Below are positions 19,332 to 30,400 of a DNA stretch of 64,000 bases, in pieces (the first letter of the stretch is position 1; every line of letters begins with the position of its first letter). Source of the stretch: Hesperophylax magnus (taxonomy: Eukaryota; Arthropoda; Insecta; Trichoptera; Limnephilidae); assembly GCA_026573805.1 (NCBI GenBank), contig JAIUSX010000019.1, positions 4,526,001-4,590,000 on the forward strand, in the 5' to 3' direction. The notes beneath the pieces were generated by a model. It was not told the origin of the DNA. It was given only the letters and a program-made list of their open reading frames with translations, and did not search any database. The position numbers were made by a program, and so were the translations under genes.

Positions 19332-19878
19332 CAGGGTTTTCCAATAAGAGGTGTTATTTTGAATAGCCCGCTATTTCGGTAGATGTTACTTTTGAAGCTA
19401 TCATTTTTTGACATTTGACAAGTAGAAACTACGCCATTAATAAAAATGGAACGATACACGCTTCAACAACACATTGAAATTATTAAAATTCACTTGAGGG
19501 AAACAAATTCAAATCATCTTGAGTGATGAGGCCCATTTCCACCTCGGTTGCTTCGTCAACAAGCAAAATTGTCGCATCTGGGGCTCGGAAAACCCAAGAG
19601 TTATTGTTGAAAAGCATCTCTATCCTCAACGTGTGCGGTTTATGGTCCGGCGGAATAATTGGATCTTACTTTTTCAAAAATGAGGCTGGAGCAACAGTTA
19701 CGGTGAATGGATCGCGCTACCGAGAAATGATTAATGATTTTTTATGGCCGGAATTGGATGGTATTGATCTGGACAACGTTTACTTTCAACAAGACGGCGC
19801 TACGTGCCACACAAGCAAAGAAACCATTGATTTTTTACGATTGAATATCAAAATAACACCTCTTATTGGAAAACCCTG
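19332..19878 (+). mobile_element. Deleted mariner/Tc1-superfamily element
   Basis: 547 bp with perfect 31-bp terminal inverted repeats (19332-19362 and 19848-19878), starting CAGGGTTTTCCAATAAGAGG and flanked by the TA duplication (19330-19331 and 19879-19880). It is inserted in the Helitron-like element. An ATG at 19446 opens the transposase N-terminus, which is cut by a large internal deletion. Confidence 0.93.
19446..19878 (+). pseudogene. Mariner-type transposase remnant
   Basis: The N-terminal helix-turn-helix start (MERYTLQQHIEIIK) runs to a stop within 30 codons after the internal deletion. The catalytic core resumes with SDEAHFHLG (first Asp) and NKQNCRIWGSENPRV, loses frame near 19630, and continues as GLWSGGIIGSYFFKNEAGAT and FQQDGATCHTS (second Asp). 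The third acidic residue and the C-terminus are deleted. The long frame at 19523-19885 is in register only in its second half. It cannot encode an active enzyme. Confidence 0.9.
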
Positions 19879-19959
19879 TACATAAAACATGCATATGAAA
19901 TTTATAGAAAGTAGAGAAAAGTCTCTGAAAAACGCCGGGTACACATCAGCTAGTTCAGC

Positions 19960-20495
19960 AGTTGGACGATGAGTAGTAATATTTTTCTAGTAAATAAATT
20001 GTTTTATATGAATTCAAATTATGTGAATTGGATTGGTGAACCATAGAGCCTGTATCAATTAATGTTGCTCAAATTTCTGCCTCAGTAAAAGTTCACCTAT
20101 TGAGGCAGTTAAGTAAATCAGAGGGAAGCACGTTCAACTAAAATATACCTAGTATTATTGTCTCTTTATTACTGTTACATTGAATTGCATGTATGTTTAT
20201 ATTCACGTGTAATGTTTTTATGATAAATTAGTAAATAAAAATAAATGTGGTGTCATATTTTTAATTGATGAATTGCTTATTTTGTCTTTTGCCATCTTCA
20301 TAATTATTATTGTTAAAATCACGAATAGTCTGAAATTTAGATTTATGGTTTTCATGGCGTTACTTAGAGCCGTGACAAATCAGGGGATAAGCTGAAACGA
20401 TTTCAAATGAACATCTTTATTAAACATGAAAAATCATTTTATCTGTCAAAAATTTAAACGAAAGAAATACACTTTTAAAAAATTAAAGATTTTTC
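19960..20495. other. AT-rich DNA without recognised features
   Basis: No ORF, RNA gene or shared repeat was recognised. Confidence 0.4.
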
Positions 20496-20499
20496 ACTA

Positions 20500-20690
20500 T
20501 AATACAAAATGTTTTAAAGTGTCTTCTGAAACGACAACAAAAATTTGGGTTTCATGCATTGTCATCGACAACGAGTCTATCTGTTGAGATTCAGTTCAAT
20601 GACGGGAAGTGGGTTAATTTAAGGCTTCCAAGATTTGCATTTATTTATTCCCAAAAACAAAAGTGAAATTCAGATAGATACATTTAATAA
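20500..20690 (+). repeat. Dispersed repeat family G, copy 4 (5' part missing)
   Basis: Begins in the TCATGCATTGTCATCGACAACGAGTCTATCTG part of the repeat and continues through ...ATGACGGGAAGTGGGTTAATTT. Confidence 0.7.
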
Positions 20691-20699
20691 AAATAAAAC

Positions 20700-22058
20700 A
20701 ATTTTCTGATCACGGGTAGGTACCTACTATATTGCTTGAACTGAATTCACACAATCAGTTTCTAATGTGAACATTTCAAAGCCAATTTGAGTTAATTTAA
20801 TGTTAATTTCAATTAGTAATATTTTACTTCATGCACCGATGGCTGAAATCAGTATTTTTCTTGATTATATAACTTAAAATGTAATTTTGTGCATTTTTTA
20901 CACTTGTGTTCAAACGCTCATATCTGCTCTGAAGAAGGCACGATTCTATCAAAAGCAAAGGCGTCACAATGATTGAGTCAATTCTTCAACAAGTCTTAGA
21001 AACCTTTTCAAAATATTTAAACTCAAAAAAACTATTATTTTTCACATCCCTAAATGATTATCAGTACTTTAGAGGACCAAGGACAAGGAATCATCAAATC
21101 TTAAAATTAACGACTTTTTCGCTGTCATCTGGAGCGAACTGGAACGCAGTCAAAAAAGCTGTCAATTTTAAAGTTAAGGATAATTCCATGTCCTTATCCT
21201 TAAGTAGAGCCAGAATCGCCCCTAAAGTCGTCAATATTTGTGCAAATAATTCATATACTGATGTGCTCGGTGGTTCTGCTTGCCAGCGGAAAATACGCAC
21301 GCGGTCATCCGGACATCGGAAATTCGAACGGCGAGCATCTCATACAGCGATTGTATGTCTAGATCAGTTTCCCAAGTTCTAGAGAAAAAAAAATTAAATA
21401 AAAGGAAAAAACAGAAAATCTAGGGAAATTTTTCAAATTTTGACATGTAGTAAAAATTTTCAAGCTAATCTGGAGAAATTTTGAAATATTTTGAGGAATT
21501 CTCTGGAACTTAACACAAACTCATTCTAAAATTTATGAAAATTTTGATCTATATTTTAATACTGAATGACGCCATGCGCATCGACTGCGGATGAGATCAT
21601 GTCACACAAGATGGACTGAGCGGATCTGTGCGTCACAGGAATACACGGACAGATCTGTCCGCCGAGCAGATCAGTGTGTGAATTCGGCGCATTATCCTCA
21701 AATAGAACCGGTACCCTCAGCACGCGTCCATAAACCCTTCAAAACCGTGTGTAATTTTACTGATTTTTCTGTGTAATTTAGACCGAATAATTAACGATTT
21801 TTTTTTGTGATGTACGTTTTGCAGATATTTTTTAATGTTTAATTTTTTTTTGGTGTATAGTGTACGTTTTGTAATTTTAAGTGAAACACGTAAAAGTAGT
21901 TAAAACTTCTTAACTATTTTAAAAAAGCACAGAAAAACGGACACCAAAAATGTTCAAATAACTTTACCAAATTGTTATCAGACATCATATAAATATATTA
22001 TTTTTTTAATGATAAACTAATGTTTATAAGACAAGGTTTTATGCATGGCATAAGGGAG
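20700..22058. other. Intergenic DNA with unrecognised GC-richer islands
   Basis: Two moderately GC-rich stretches (21060-21375 and 21570-21745) carry frames of 61-137 codons that show no domain; the 20969-21382 frame is AT-biased at its start and has no family signature. The second stretch repeats GATCTGT/GATCAGTG-like phrases. They are probably old repeat fragments. Confidence 0.35.
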
Positions 22059-22359
22059 AATTAGTCGCCTGAAATATCAATACAAATTGAAAATATCTTA
22101 ATGAAGATATAATATGTCTCGACGCCATCTACTGAGAAATTTAGCACTTACAAAGCCTTTCATACAAAATAAAGTAATCAGTAGGAAAAAATATATTGAG
22201 CACTAATTGTTGATTGAGGTACTAGTACATATTGAATCATTTGGCGGGTTGGAAAGAATCCGACATAGCTCAGAAGGCTCGTGTTCAATTCCCGTTGGCG
22301 GCATTTATTTTTACTCGGGAGATATTTTCAATTTGTATTGATATTTCAGGCGACTAATT
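22059..22359. mobile_element. 301-bp element with perfect 40-bp terminal inverted repeats
   Basis: Arms 22059-22098 and 22320-22359 are exact reverse complements, beginning AATTAGTCGCCTGAAATATC. The inside is non-coding and includes, at 22264-22303, a tRNA-like piece with an A-box-like ATAGCTCAGAAGG and a B-box-like GTTCAATTCCC. Such perfect long arms imply recent activity or gene conversion. Superfamily unknown. Confidence 0.9.
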
Positions 22360-22699
22360 ATTGCTTATAATTATTTATCACATATATGTATATATATTCG
22401 ACGTCAGTTTTAATTCAGGGCTAATTAGCCTAATTGCTCTTTTTTAAACTCTGTAACTTAAGTCTTTGATTATTTATTTGGTTTAGGAAGGAAATCATGT
22501 CCTTGTTGGTAATATCAGTACCTCGGTACCATCACCGCGCATGTATATAAATAGTGTAATGTATATTGTAAGTGCTCGCTTTTCGGCTGCGCGTATGAGG
22601 CGGTACTGCCGGCAACGGGGGCCATTGACCCTGGACGGGCTACTAGCTGCTACTAGCAGCTAGCACTGACTACTACTGGTAGTGAACAGCAAACAGCTC

Positions 22700-23365
22700 A
22701 CATCTCATAGGCCCAGTAAATCAGTTGCTTTTAAGCTCGGCTTTATTGGAATGAAGCTTAGCACAAAGTCCGTATATAGGTCATAAGCATAGATATGTCC
22801 TATATTACACTTATTGTCCGAGATTTATAAACAGGAACGTGTTTCTTTTTTCTTTGTAAAACCAAACTATTGTCTACGTGATTGGTATATCTTGCAGTCT
22901 TATGTCCAAAATATATTTATGCTCTCTAATGTTCCAAAACGTCATCGGCAGCTGTTTATTTTTAGGCGAGTGTTTTACGAGTTAATTTTTGATAAAGTCC
23001 CCTATGGTGCTATATGTTGCATTTTTAAATGTCGGAGTCACTTCACTATTAATGAAATAACCGCTGAAAAGACACCATCCTGAAGTTGAAAATTCCTCTA
23101 ATCTTTACAAGATCATTTTAGCTTGATTATCAATTACCCACATCAGAATTCCAAATAGCTCGGTTAATATAATAGATACTTATAAAATTAAGCAATTTAC
23201 GTAAATTCAGGTGAGATGTAAATGTCAAATTGTGTTACTGCTGGCACCTCGGCGTCCAAAAAAAAACACTACTCTGCGGCTTATCAAGGCTTGTTTGGCT
23301 GATTTAGCCCGCTTAAATTTTAGGGAGGAATGTCGTATATAGCGAAGATACGGACTGAAGATCGT
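22700..23365 (+). repeat. Tandem segmental duplication, unit 1
   Basis: This ~660-bp unit and the next share GCCCAGTAAATCAGTTGCTTTTAAGC, TTATTGGAAT..AAGCTTA, AGCACA.A.TCCGTATATAGGTC, CACCTCGGCGTCCAAAAA and CGCTTAAATTT..G.GAGGAATGTCGT. The open frame 22814-23083 is not preserved in unit 2, so it is unlikely to be coding. Nature unknown. Confidence 0.75.
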
Positions 23366-23945
23366 AGGCCCGGTATATCAGTTGCTTTTAAGCATGGCTT
23401 TGTTGGAATATCAAGCTTATCGTGGCTTAGCACATAATACGTTTGTAGGTCGCAATCGTATATATCACCAACATTATAGATATTGTCTATGATTTTAATA
23501 AAGAAAGTCCTTCATTTCCTTTGCAAATCACTTTATTTCAGGATATCAATGACTACAGATTATTTTTATTATTATAATTATTCACTTAAATCAGCGAGAT
23601 GCGAAAATACTAAATGCAAATAATAATTATTTTCCCGTAGTCACTGCACTAATCATACTATTTTGATGAACAGCTGAAAACAAATTATTGTCATATTGAA
23701 ACTTTTAAAAATTCCACTTACTTAGCAAGACTATTTTAGATTAATTATCAAATAATACCATTGTTTAATGAATATAATCGTGAAATTAAAGTATGCGACA
23801 TGTTTCGCTGCTAACACCTCGGCGTCTAAAAAAGGATCGGCGTCTAAAAAATAATTTGCTTGCCTTAATTAGACCGCTTAAATTTGAGCGAGGAATGTCG
23901 TTCTTAGCGATGATACGAACCAACTGATATACCGGACGAAAACTA
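23366..23945 (+). repeat. Tandem segmental duplication, unit 2
   Basis: Diverged copy of 22700-23365, with the CACCTCGGCGTC block itself duplicated internally (23816 and 23838). It ends near AACTGATATACCGGACG, which resembles the start of unit 2 itself and suggests a third unit was once present. Confidence 0.75.
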
Positions 23946-24229
23946 GCTCGTGAAGCTAATAGCCAGCTTGATCAGCCCAAGATGAGGAAGAGAGACCACT
24001 GAAGCTTGCGTCTACCTCTGGCTTCTGGTACTTGTAGCTGACCAACCAGCCAGTTAGGCCCCAGTCTAGACTCTATGAATGAATATATACTGATACAAGT
24101 AATTGTTTATGTAGGTATCTTTGATTACCATGTGATAAATGCAGGACTCTGTACTACTATAAATGTAAGAAGATGAGGTGAAACATCATTACCACTTACC
24201 TCTATTACTGTCTTTTAGTACTTATATAC

Positions 24230-24800
24230 TTCTAGCTAACCAACCAGCCAGGTTTCATTACAAGATCATTTTAGATTAGTCATAAACCGTAGTCATCACT
24301 ACGACTTGTTCAAGATACCACAGTGCAGAACAGACGTTCTGGCACAGCACGGAATGACAAGAAAAAGTACCAGCCAGCTGGGCACATGGGTTATTTTATG
24401 ATTGTTCGATTATTTTACATTAGTCATTAGCTTAGTTCAAGATACCACATGGTAGAACAGATGTTCTAGCACAGTGCATAGTGACAAGAGGAATTCTGCC
24501 AGCTAGCTAGACACCTAGATTTTTGTGATTGTTTGATTTAATTTTTAATTAGTCATCAGGCGCAGTAGTCGCCACGATTCATTCAAGATACCACACAGTT
24601 GAACAAAGTTCTAGCACAGCATGGCATGAAAAGAGGAATGATGCCAGCCAGCTAGGCGCCTGGGTTATTTGCTGATTATTTGGTTTCATTGCAAGATCAT
24701 TTTATATTACTTACCATGACTTGTTCAAGATACCACACTGCATAGAACAAATATTCTAGCACAACATAGCATAATAAGAGGGATGGTGTTATTGAATGAA
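24230..24800 (+). repeat. Diverged tandem array, ~110-140-bp unit, four to five copies
   Basis: Each unit has a TTCAAGATACCACA start, then GAACAGATGTTCTAGCACAG, ATGACAAGAGGAAT.. and GCCAGCTAG(G/A)CACCTGGGTTATTT..TGATTGTTTG. Landmarks recur near 24309, 24428, 24590 and 24725. The preceding 24000-24230 holds looser versions. Confidence 0.75.
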
Positions 24801-24985
24801 ATATCTAAAATATCATATATGATGTTTAATTGCTCTTTAAATAACCTTTAAAGTTTTTTATTCCTATCATCCAAAATGTTAAGGAATTTTGTACTCAAAC
24901 TGGATAATTAATCTGTCGAACAATTAAAAAAGTTCGGTATATTAGACATCGTGTTTGTTTACAATGTTTATATTGATGTTGCAAA

Positions 24986-26063
24986 AAATGCCTAGCAGTT
25001 TTCATTGATCTTCAAAAAGCTTTCGATACCATTGACCACGAAATACTGTATTTAAAACTAAAAAAATGGAATAACCGAAACAACCCTAAACCTACTTAGA
25101 AGTTACTTAACGGAAAGAGAACAATTTGTACAAATTGGTAAAAGAAGGAGCAAAACTCTACCAATTAAGTACGGTGTCCCCCAGGGAAGCGTATTAGGAC
25201 CTACACTATTTCTAATTTACATAAATGACCTTATGAATCTTCCCATCAAAGGAAACATAATGAGCTTTGCAGATGACACTGTAATTTTATTCCATGAACA
25301 AGATTGAACAAGCACATATAAGGAGGCTGAACATGGCCTAACTGTTCTTCAAAACTGGCTTAAAGCAAACTCCCTTACATTAAATGTGAATAAAACCAAA
25401 TATTTAATTTTCTCCAAAAACAAAAGAGGACAACCAATGAATGAGCATATACTCAAACTACATGAATGTCAAAAAAAAATTCCTCAATGTTCCTGCTCGA
25501 TTATAACTCAAACCAAAAGCATAAAATATCTTGGTATTGAAATTGACGATAAACTACACTGGGATTCACACATTGATCGAACTTCAAAAAAGTTAACTAA
25601 ACTCATCTACTTCTTCAAAAAAATACGGAACATTTTGTCAGCTAGGGATTTAAAGAGAGTTTACTATGCTTTATGCCACTCCAAATTGGAATATGGAATA
25701 ATAGGATGGGGCTCAGCAGTATCAAAACATATAAAACAGCTGAAGGTAACTCAGAATTGCATCATAAAGACCATACTAAAGGTTCCCATAAGGACGTCAA
25801 CAACAGAAATTTTTAAACAATTTGACGTTCCAAGCATACAGAAAATCTATGCCAAAAACATTTTGGTACAACACCTCAAAAATAATTCTCAGGAAAACAC
25901 CTCACATACTCATAAAACCAGAGCCAAACAAACAGAGATACTAACTATACCAAAGTGTAACTCTACCTTTGGAAAAAGAAGCTCTGAATTTTTAGCAGTA
26001 AAGGTATATAACAAACTCCCACTTAGTATCAAACAAATCAAAACAAAAAACAACTGCATTTAG
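24986..26063 (+). pseudogene. LINE reverse transcriptase, frameshifted
   Basis: RT motif A (VFIDLQKAFDTIDH) lies at 24998-25039 in one frame. Motif B (GVPQGSVLGPTLFLIYINDL) and motif C (FADD at 25265-25276) lie in a second frame. The thumb and C-terminal part (KYLGIEIDDKLHWDSHI, SKLEYGIIGWGSA) run in a third frame from about 25340 to TAG at 26061-26063. The three frames together cover the palm and connection of a non-LTR RT; there is no endonuclease or ORF1. The FADD catalytic pair is intact but the gene is broken by two frameshifts and a stop. Confidence 0.9.
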
Positions 26064-26204
26064 AACATTAAATCTTGGCTTAAGGAATTACCGGTAAAAG
26101 AACTTACTAGCATATTTAAAACATCGTCGTAGAAGTTTCTGGAAACCCTTACCCAAAACATGGAGTCATACCATAGAAGTCGCTGAATAACTTATCCAAA
26201 ACCT

Positions 26205-26242
26205 AGTCCCCCTCAGCACAGGATCTCCTAGTGAGGAGGACT
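26205..26242 (+). other. LINE 3'-UTR stem-loop (copy c)
   Basis: Helices are AGTCC/GGACT, CCTCA/TGAGG and AGGA/TCCT around a two-base loop. The same architecture with different bases is found at 11290, 17189, 42981 and 54213. See the finding on covariation. Confidence 0.75.
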
Positions 26243-26789
26243 ACGAATATAATCAACATCTATTTCTTATATATATATTCTTATAAAAATGTAAAAAAAA
26301 ATGTATAATATAGCTACTAATAAAAAAAAAAAAAAAAAAAAAATGTTTATTATTAGTATATATATAAATTGTATTTTTGATTCAGTAATTTCCGTTTTAT
26401 TTGGCGTGTGACTGCACTTTTTTGTTCGAATTTGCTCAGTATAAACGCTACCATAAATAGATATCTACTTTAAATAATTCAAGGTCTTGTTCATACATTT
26501 TCTACGGTTTTCGAATGTCCAATTTTATAAATAAAATCGACTCATGTCATTTGCTATTTTCTTCTCTGAAAATTATTAGTAGTAATAGACCGTCTAACTT
26601 TCTGTAACGAGATTAAAAACCCCGACAGAATATTTTAACCTCTTGGGTATCGAAAGAATTATATCATGTATTCAAATATTACGGCTTTTTTATTTTTTTA
26701 TTGAATAAATAGTAAATACATATCAACAAACATGTCCTGCTAAGCCAATTGAATTGGCTTGTCAACAGTTGCTTAAAGTTTAGTTACAT

Positions 26790-27225
26790 ATACATTTTTA
26801 TAAGTTATAATTTACATCTTATATCTACAGAACCAACAATTTTTTCATACATATTAAAGTAAATATATCTTTTTTCAAATAGCCAATTTTTCACCATATA
26901 TTTAATTTTATTAATAGACTTACATTGCTTTATAGTGTCAGGTAATAAATTAAATATCTTCGGTATGTTGTATTCAAACGTTCTCTGTCCGTATTTATTA
27001 TTAAATTTAGGAACTGTATTTATGTTCTAATTTTTATTTATGCTGCGGGGTAAATATATACTGAAATACGATTTTTTGCAATAGAATAGCCTTAACAGGT
27101 AAAATTTTGGCACTCTGAAACAGCAACGGTGTATTATGTCTCTGTTTAAAAATATTAGGGACGACTAGTAATTTTACAATTGCGTTTTGTACAACTTGGA
27201 CTTGTTTCAGATGCTTGATATTCAA
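26790..27225 (-). pseudogene. LINE ORF2 C-terminus fragment, minus strand
   Basis: Minus-strand frames read HLKQVQVVQNAIVKLL and PLLFQSAKILPVKAILLQKI, then, after a stop, YGQRTFEYNIPKIFNLLP and NKIKYMVKNWLFEK. This is the order seen at the C-terminus of CR1/Jockey-type reverse transcriptases (the ..FEYNIPKIFNLLP.. stretch is typical of the last domain). No RT core remains. Confidence 0.75.
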
Positions 27226-27879
27226 TTTTAAATAGATTCGTGGTTTTTCAATGTATTACAAAATAAAATACTGTTTTTGAAAACAGATGACAGTCCCTTT
27301 CAGATGAATTACAAATATTTTCCCATATTGAAAATCTATGGAATAAACTTTCAGAGTTTTTCATTTGTGTATAGTATAATAAGTAGACTCTGAATGAGAA
27401 TTTTACTCTCTATATATTGGCATATCTATGCTTTTCTTGAACCAATTTGTTTCATACATAAAGCCCATAGATCGTTCTAGTTAGTGTTTTATTTATGGCC
27501 CAGAGCTTTGGGCCAACTCTGAACTGATGGACGACAGATCGAACACTCGTGAACAACGTCACCATCACCTGATCGTGACGTTGAATTCTTGGTGAATTTC
27601 GTAATCTGCAAACATCTTCCGATCCGGAACACTCACGAGCTTTTTGTCATGGAGTCATGATGGACAAAGCCATTCTTACTCTCGAAGTAACATTATTTTT
27701 TTGGAAAAACAACCAAGATGTTATTGATGTCTGCCACACTGTTCATCAACTACACTTCAAGAAACAATCAGTACCACACCATTAGGACAGCATTAGGATA
27801 TATATATTTTTTAAATTCAAATCTTAAATCATCAAACATCCTTCATTCAAATTATTCAACGCAATCCTGACATTATAGT

Positions 27880-28037
27880 GACTTGTTTTTGGGGTATTAT
27901 GCCGTATTGCTCTTCCTACTTCTTAAACCAACGTTTCGGACAGCATTGCAAGGTCCATCATCAAAATATGTTGTGTAATCTTGAAAACGTCTTAAAAGAA
28001 GAAGGTAGCGTAACACGGCATAATACCACAAATCACT
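27880..28037. mobile_element. Small palindromic element (family I, ATTATGCCGT ends)
   Basis: AGTGACTTGT..GGGTATTATGCCGTATTGC on the left faces its inverted, slightly diverged copy GC.TAACACGGCATAATACCACAAATCACT on the right. Between the arms is AACGTTTCGGACAGCATTGC.AGGTCCATCATCA, a phrase repeated at 41650-41930 and 42300-42405. No ORF. Confidence 0.7.
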
Positions 28038-28268
28038 AAAATACTTTTGGCCGTGAAAATCTCAAATCATACATGAAATCCTGACAGATCAGATGCTAGT
28101 ATTTTTCTTGCATTAATGGAATATATTAAGAACATTAGCGTGTTTTTTCAATAATAATTTGATTTAATTGTTAAAACCTAAGCCCCCGATAATAATAGTA
28201 TAATACGATATATTATAAAGAGACCCATGCAATCATAATATGCTTCTATCTAGCCAACCAGTTTTCTT

Positions 28269-29107
28269 AAGGCGATGCACTACGTCGTGTAATATTTTGA
28301 ATCGAGCCGCTATCAATAACACACCTTACGTAGATGGCGATTAGACTTAAATTCCCGCTTAATAACCTATTTTATATTATGTTTTAGTTTTAATGTTCTT
28401 GTTTTGTCCTGTCCTGCTGTCATTGTTACTCTAAGTTTTGTCATAACTTTGTATAAACAGTATATTTAGTGTTATAATATTAGATCTGTATTGGGTAAGG
28501 CACACTGTAGGAATAATTTTAAGAACATGACCACTAATACTAAATTACCGTTTTCAAGTTTGTTATAGTTAAGCGCACTTGAAGTGACATGATAATTAAC
28601 TTATACACAAATACTCCAACATCCTGATAGCGTCTTAAAGAAAAATAACGGTCAGTATGTCAGAGGCGTGAAGGGTAAAGAAATCGAAATCAAATACAAT
28701 TTTCTCTCTGAGTAGGTAGTAATAAAAATGGCGATAAGGTTTAAATTCCCGCTTAACACCATCCACCTGTTTTGATTTATGCAAGAAAAAAACATGGCCA
28801 AAAAGTGCCATTTATTTTATTTTGTGGATGTTCAGGTACAAATATATAAATGTTTTTCGATCATTTTATAAATAACTTAATTCGCCACATTATACAATAA
28901 AATCATAACCGAAAATGGGTTCGTAAGTAGGAGATTTTGAACTTTAAAGCAGTTTTCATATGCCTTATAAGTTATTCTTTTGGGGCTTATAAAAAGATTT
29001 ATCTTAAAAATACTCGAATCTTTTAAAGGCCAAGATGTATTCTACTCGCAGTATTTAATTGAAGCATCTGAAACATTTCTAGGCGACCAAATTTTATCAT
29101 CGCCTTA
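28269..29107 (+). mobile_element. TTAA MITE (GGCGATGC family), copy 3, rearranged
   Basis: Starts TTAAGGCGATGCACTACG near 28269. About 90 bp in, after a diverged GATGGCGATTAGACTTAAATTCCCGC, it is broken by about 365 bp of unrelated AT-rich DNA. It then resumes near 28728 by repeating GATAAGGTTTAAATTCCCGC and runs to ATCATCGCCTTAA at about 29107, with a deletion near the right end. Confidence 0.75.
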
Positions 29108-29189
29108 AGCCAGAGTGGTGTGAATGAAGACGTAATTCTCTAAGTACCACCCTAGAAAAAGACCACAACCTAAATGTAGCTTTAGCCAT

Positions 29190-29260
29190 GTTTGGTGAAC
29201 CGATCTGAATAGCCAAGAATATAATTTTCCACTTCCCTCTTCTCCATCTCCTTTTACTCA
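29190..29260 (-). repeat. SINE tail fragment (inverted)
   Basis: TAGCTTTAGCCATGTTTGGTGAACCGATCTGAATAGCC is the reverse complement of the SINE distal end (GGCTATTCAGATCTGGTCACCAAACACGGCTAAAGC-like at 38636-38671). The surrounding minus frame 29097-29357 is not coding. Confidence 0.6.
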
Positions 29261-29364
29261 CAACCCCAACCGCATTTAGCATGTCAAAGGGATACATGAA
29301 TTTCAGAAATAATTTTACTTTTTTTAAGTAATTTTTATTTAATTTTTGTTGTTTCACAATAATT

Positions 29365-30025
29365 ATTCAAAATTCAAAAAAATATTTATTGCAAAAAAAT
29401 ACAGAGTGCAACCTTATAAGTTACATCCTATTTCTTCCAGCTTACCCAACAAATACACATTATATTACATAACCCAACAATTACATGTTAACAAATTTAT
29501 GTAAATAAAAAATAAAAAAACAGAGGTATTTAATTTGGTGACCGGATAAATCATCACAATGATAATTCATCACATCTTTAAAAAGTTATATAAAGTCATG
29601 GAAAGTGATAAAACAAAAACTTTGTTAACTGGGTTAAGTAGGTTAGGTTAGGTTAGGTTGAAAAAAAAAATAATTTCATTGTTTCTAATGACTTTATATC
29701 ACTTTTTAAAAGTGTGTTGAATTGTCACTGTGTTGAGTTATCATGGAACCATTTAATTTATGTAAGGTATTCATTTAAGGTGTAGTGACATTTTCTTAAA
29801 AGAAATGTTTTTAGTGATGATTTAAATTTAAGTATGTCGGTTATTTGTTTGATGCTACGTGGAAGGATGTTATATACTTTAATGGCGATGTTGTATGGTC
29901 CTTTTTGAAATATAGTTTTGTTTGCTTTTGGGATTAATAAGTTTTCTGTGAACCTTGTAGCGTGTTTATGTGTTGAGTTTTTTGTGGGAACTTTTCTGGA
30001 GATGATCGATGATTCTATAACTTAA
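29365..30025 (-). pseudogene. LINE ORF2 C-terminus on minus strand, interrupted by a MITE
   Basis: The reverse complement of 29765-30020 reads THKHATRFTENLLIPKANKT, then YNIAIKVYNILPRSIKQITD and KFKSSLKTFLLRKCHYTLNE before a stop. This is a typical final domain of a CR1/Jockey LINE. Its 3' flank (29365-29520 and 29751-29765) is split by the TTAGG-core MITE. No RT core remains. Confidence 0.8.
29537..29750 (-). mobile_element. MITE with TTAGG core, copy B, with 9-bp target duplication
   Basis: 214 bp, from GGTGACCGGATAA to TTATCATGGAACC, with three to four tandem GGTTA (TTAGG) units at 29639-29658. It is flanked by a perfect 9-bp direct repeat ATTTAATTT (29528-29536 and 29751-29759). It is inserted into the 3' part of a LINE fragment. 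Confidence 0.9.
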
Positions 30026-30289
30026 AATAATATATGTATCAATTGAATTATAGAATCAGTTCCAATTTTGAAAATAACATCTAAATTGAAACAAAATTTG
30101 ATTTCATTAAACTTTACTATCGCAGGACACACCTACAATCAGAATTAGTATTTTTGATATTTTAGGCACATTGGCACGTTGTAACTCTGGAGAGTGAAAG
30201 ATACTTTCAGCATTACCTTGGTGAAAGCCAACACACAAAATTGAAACGTTGCTTTAAATAGCTTTAGTGGTACTCATCTACCTTTCTCT

Positions 30290-30400
30290 TCCCCATCTCT
30301 TTAACCTCCCCACTACCTTTAGCCTCGCATCATACTCCAATTGTGGATGTCATAGTCCCACAGGCTGCAGATTGTAACGACTCTTGTGGGGTAGGTATCC
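30290..30400 (-). repeat. AATTGGGG-family terminal-repeat fragment
   Basis: AACCTCCC..ACC.TTAGCCTC.CA..CCAATTGTGGATGTCATAGTCCCACAGGCTGCAG is the inverted form of the block at 37495-37560 and 38567-38625. Confidence 0.6.

Larger units (their letters stand above)
19205..19953 (+). mobile_element. Helitron-like element ending in CTAG, split by a mariner
   Basis: The left part 19205-19331 and right part 19879-19953 become continuous once the mariner is removed, and then match 18410-18600. The right end reads ACGCCGGGTACACATCAGCTAG and is followed by T, which fits the CTRR-plus-T ending of Helitrons and the common moth style of such ends. No Rep/helicase is present, so it is non-autonomous. Confidence 0.6.
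24979..26343 (+). mobile_element. 5'-truncated Jockey/CR1-superfamily LINE with poly(A)
   Basis: The insertion begins inside the reverse-transcriptase domain and ends with an A-run at 26322-26343. It has two frameshifts in the RT domain, an intact-looking C-terminal frame, and a 3' UTR with the conserved stem-loop at 26205-26242. Confidence 0.9.

Noticed and set aside
22814..23083. 89-codon protein in the first duplicated unit
   Set aside because: The frame is not kept in the second unit of the duplication and shows no motif.
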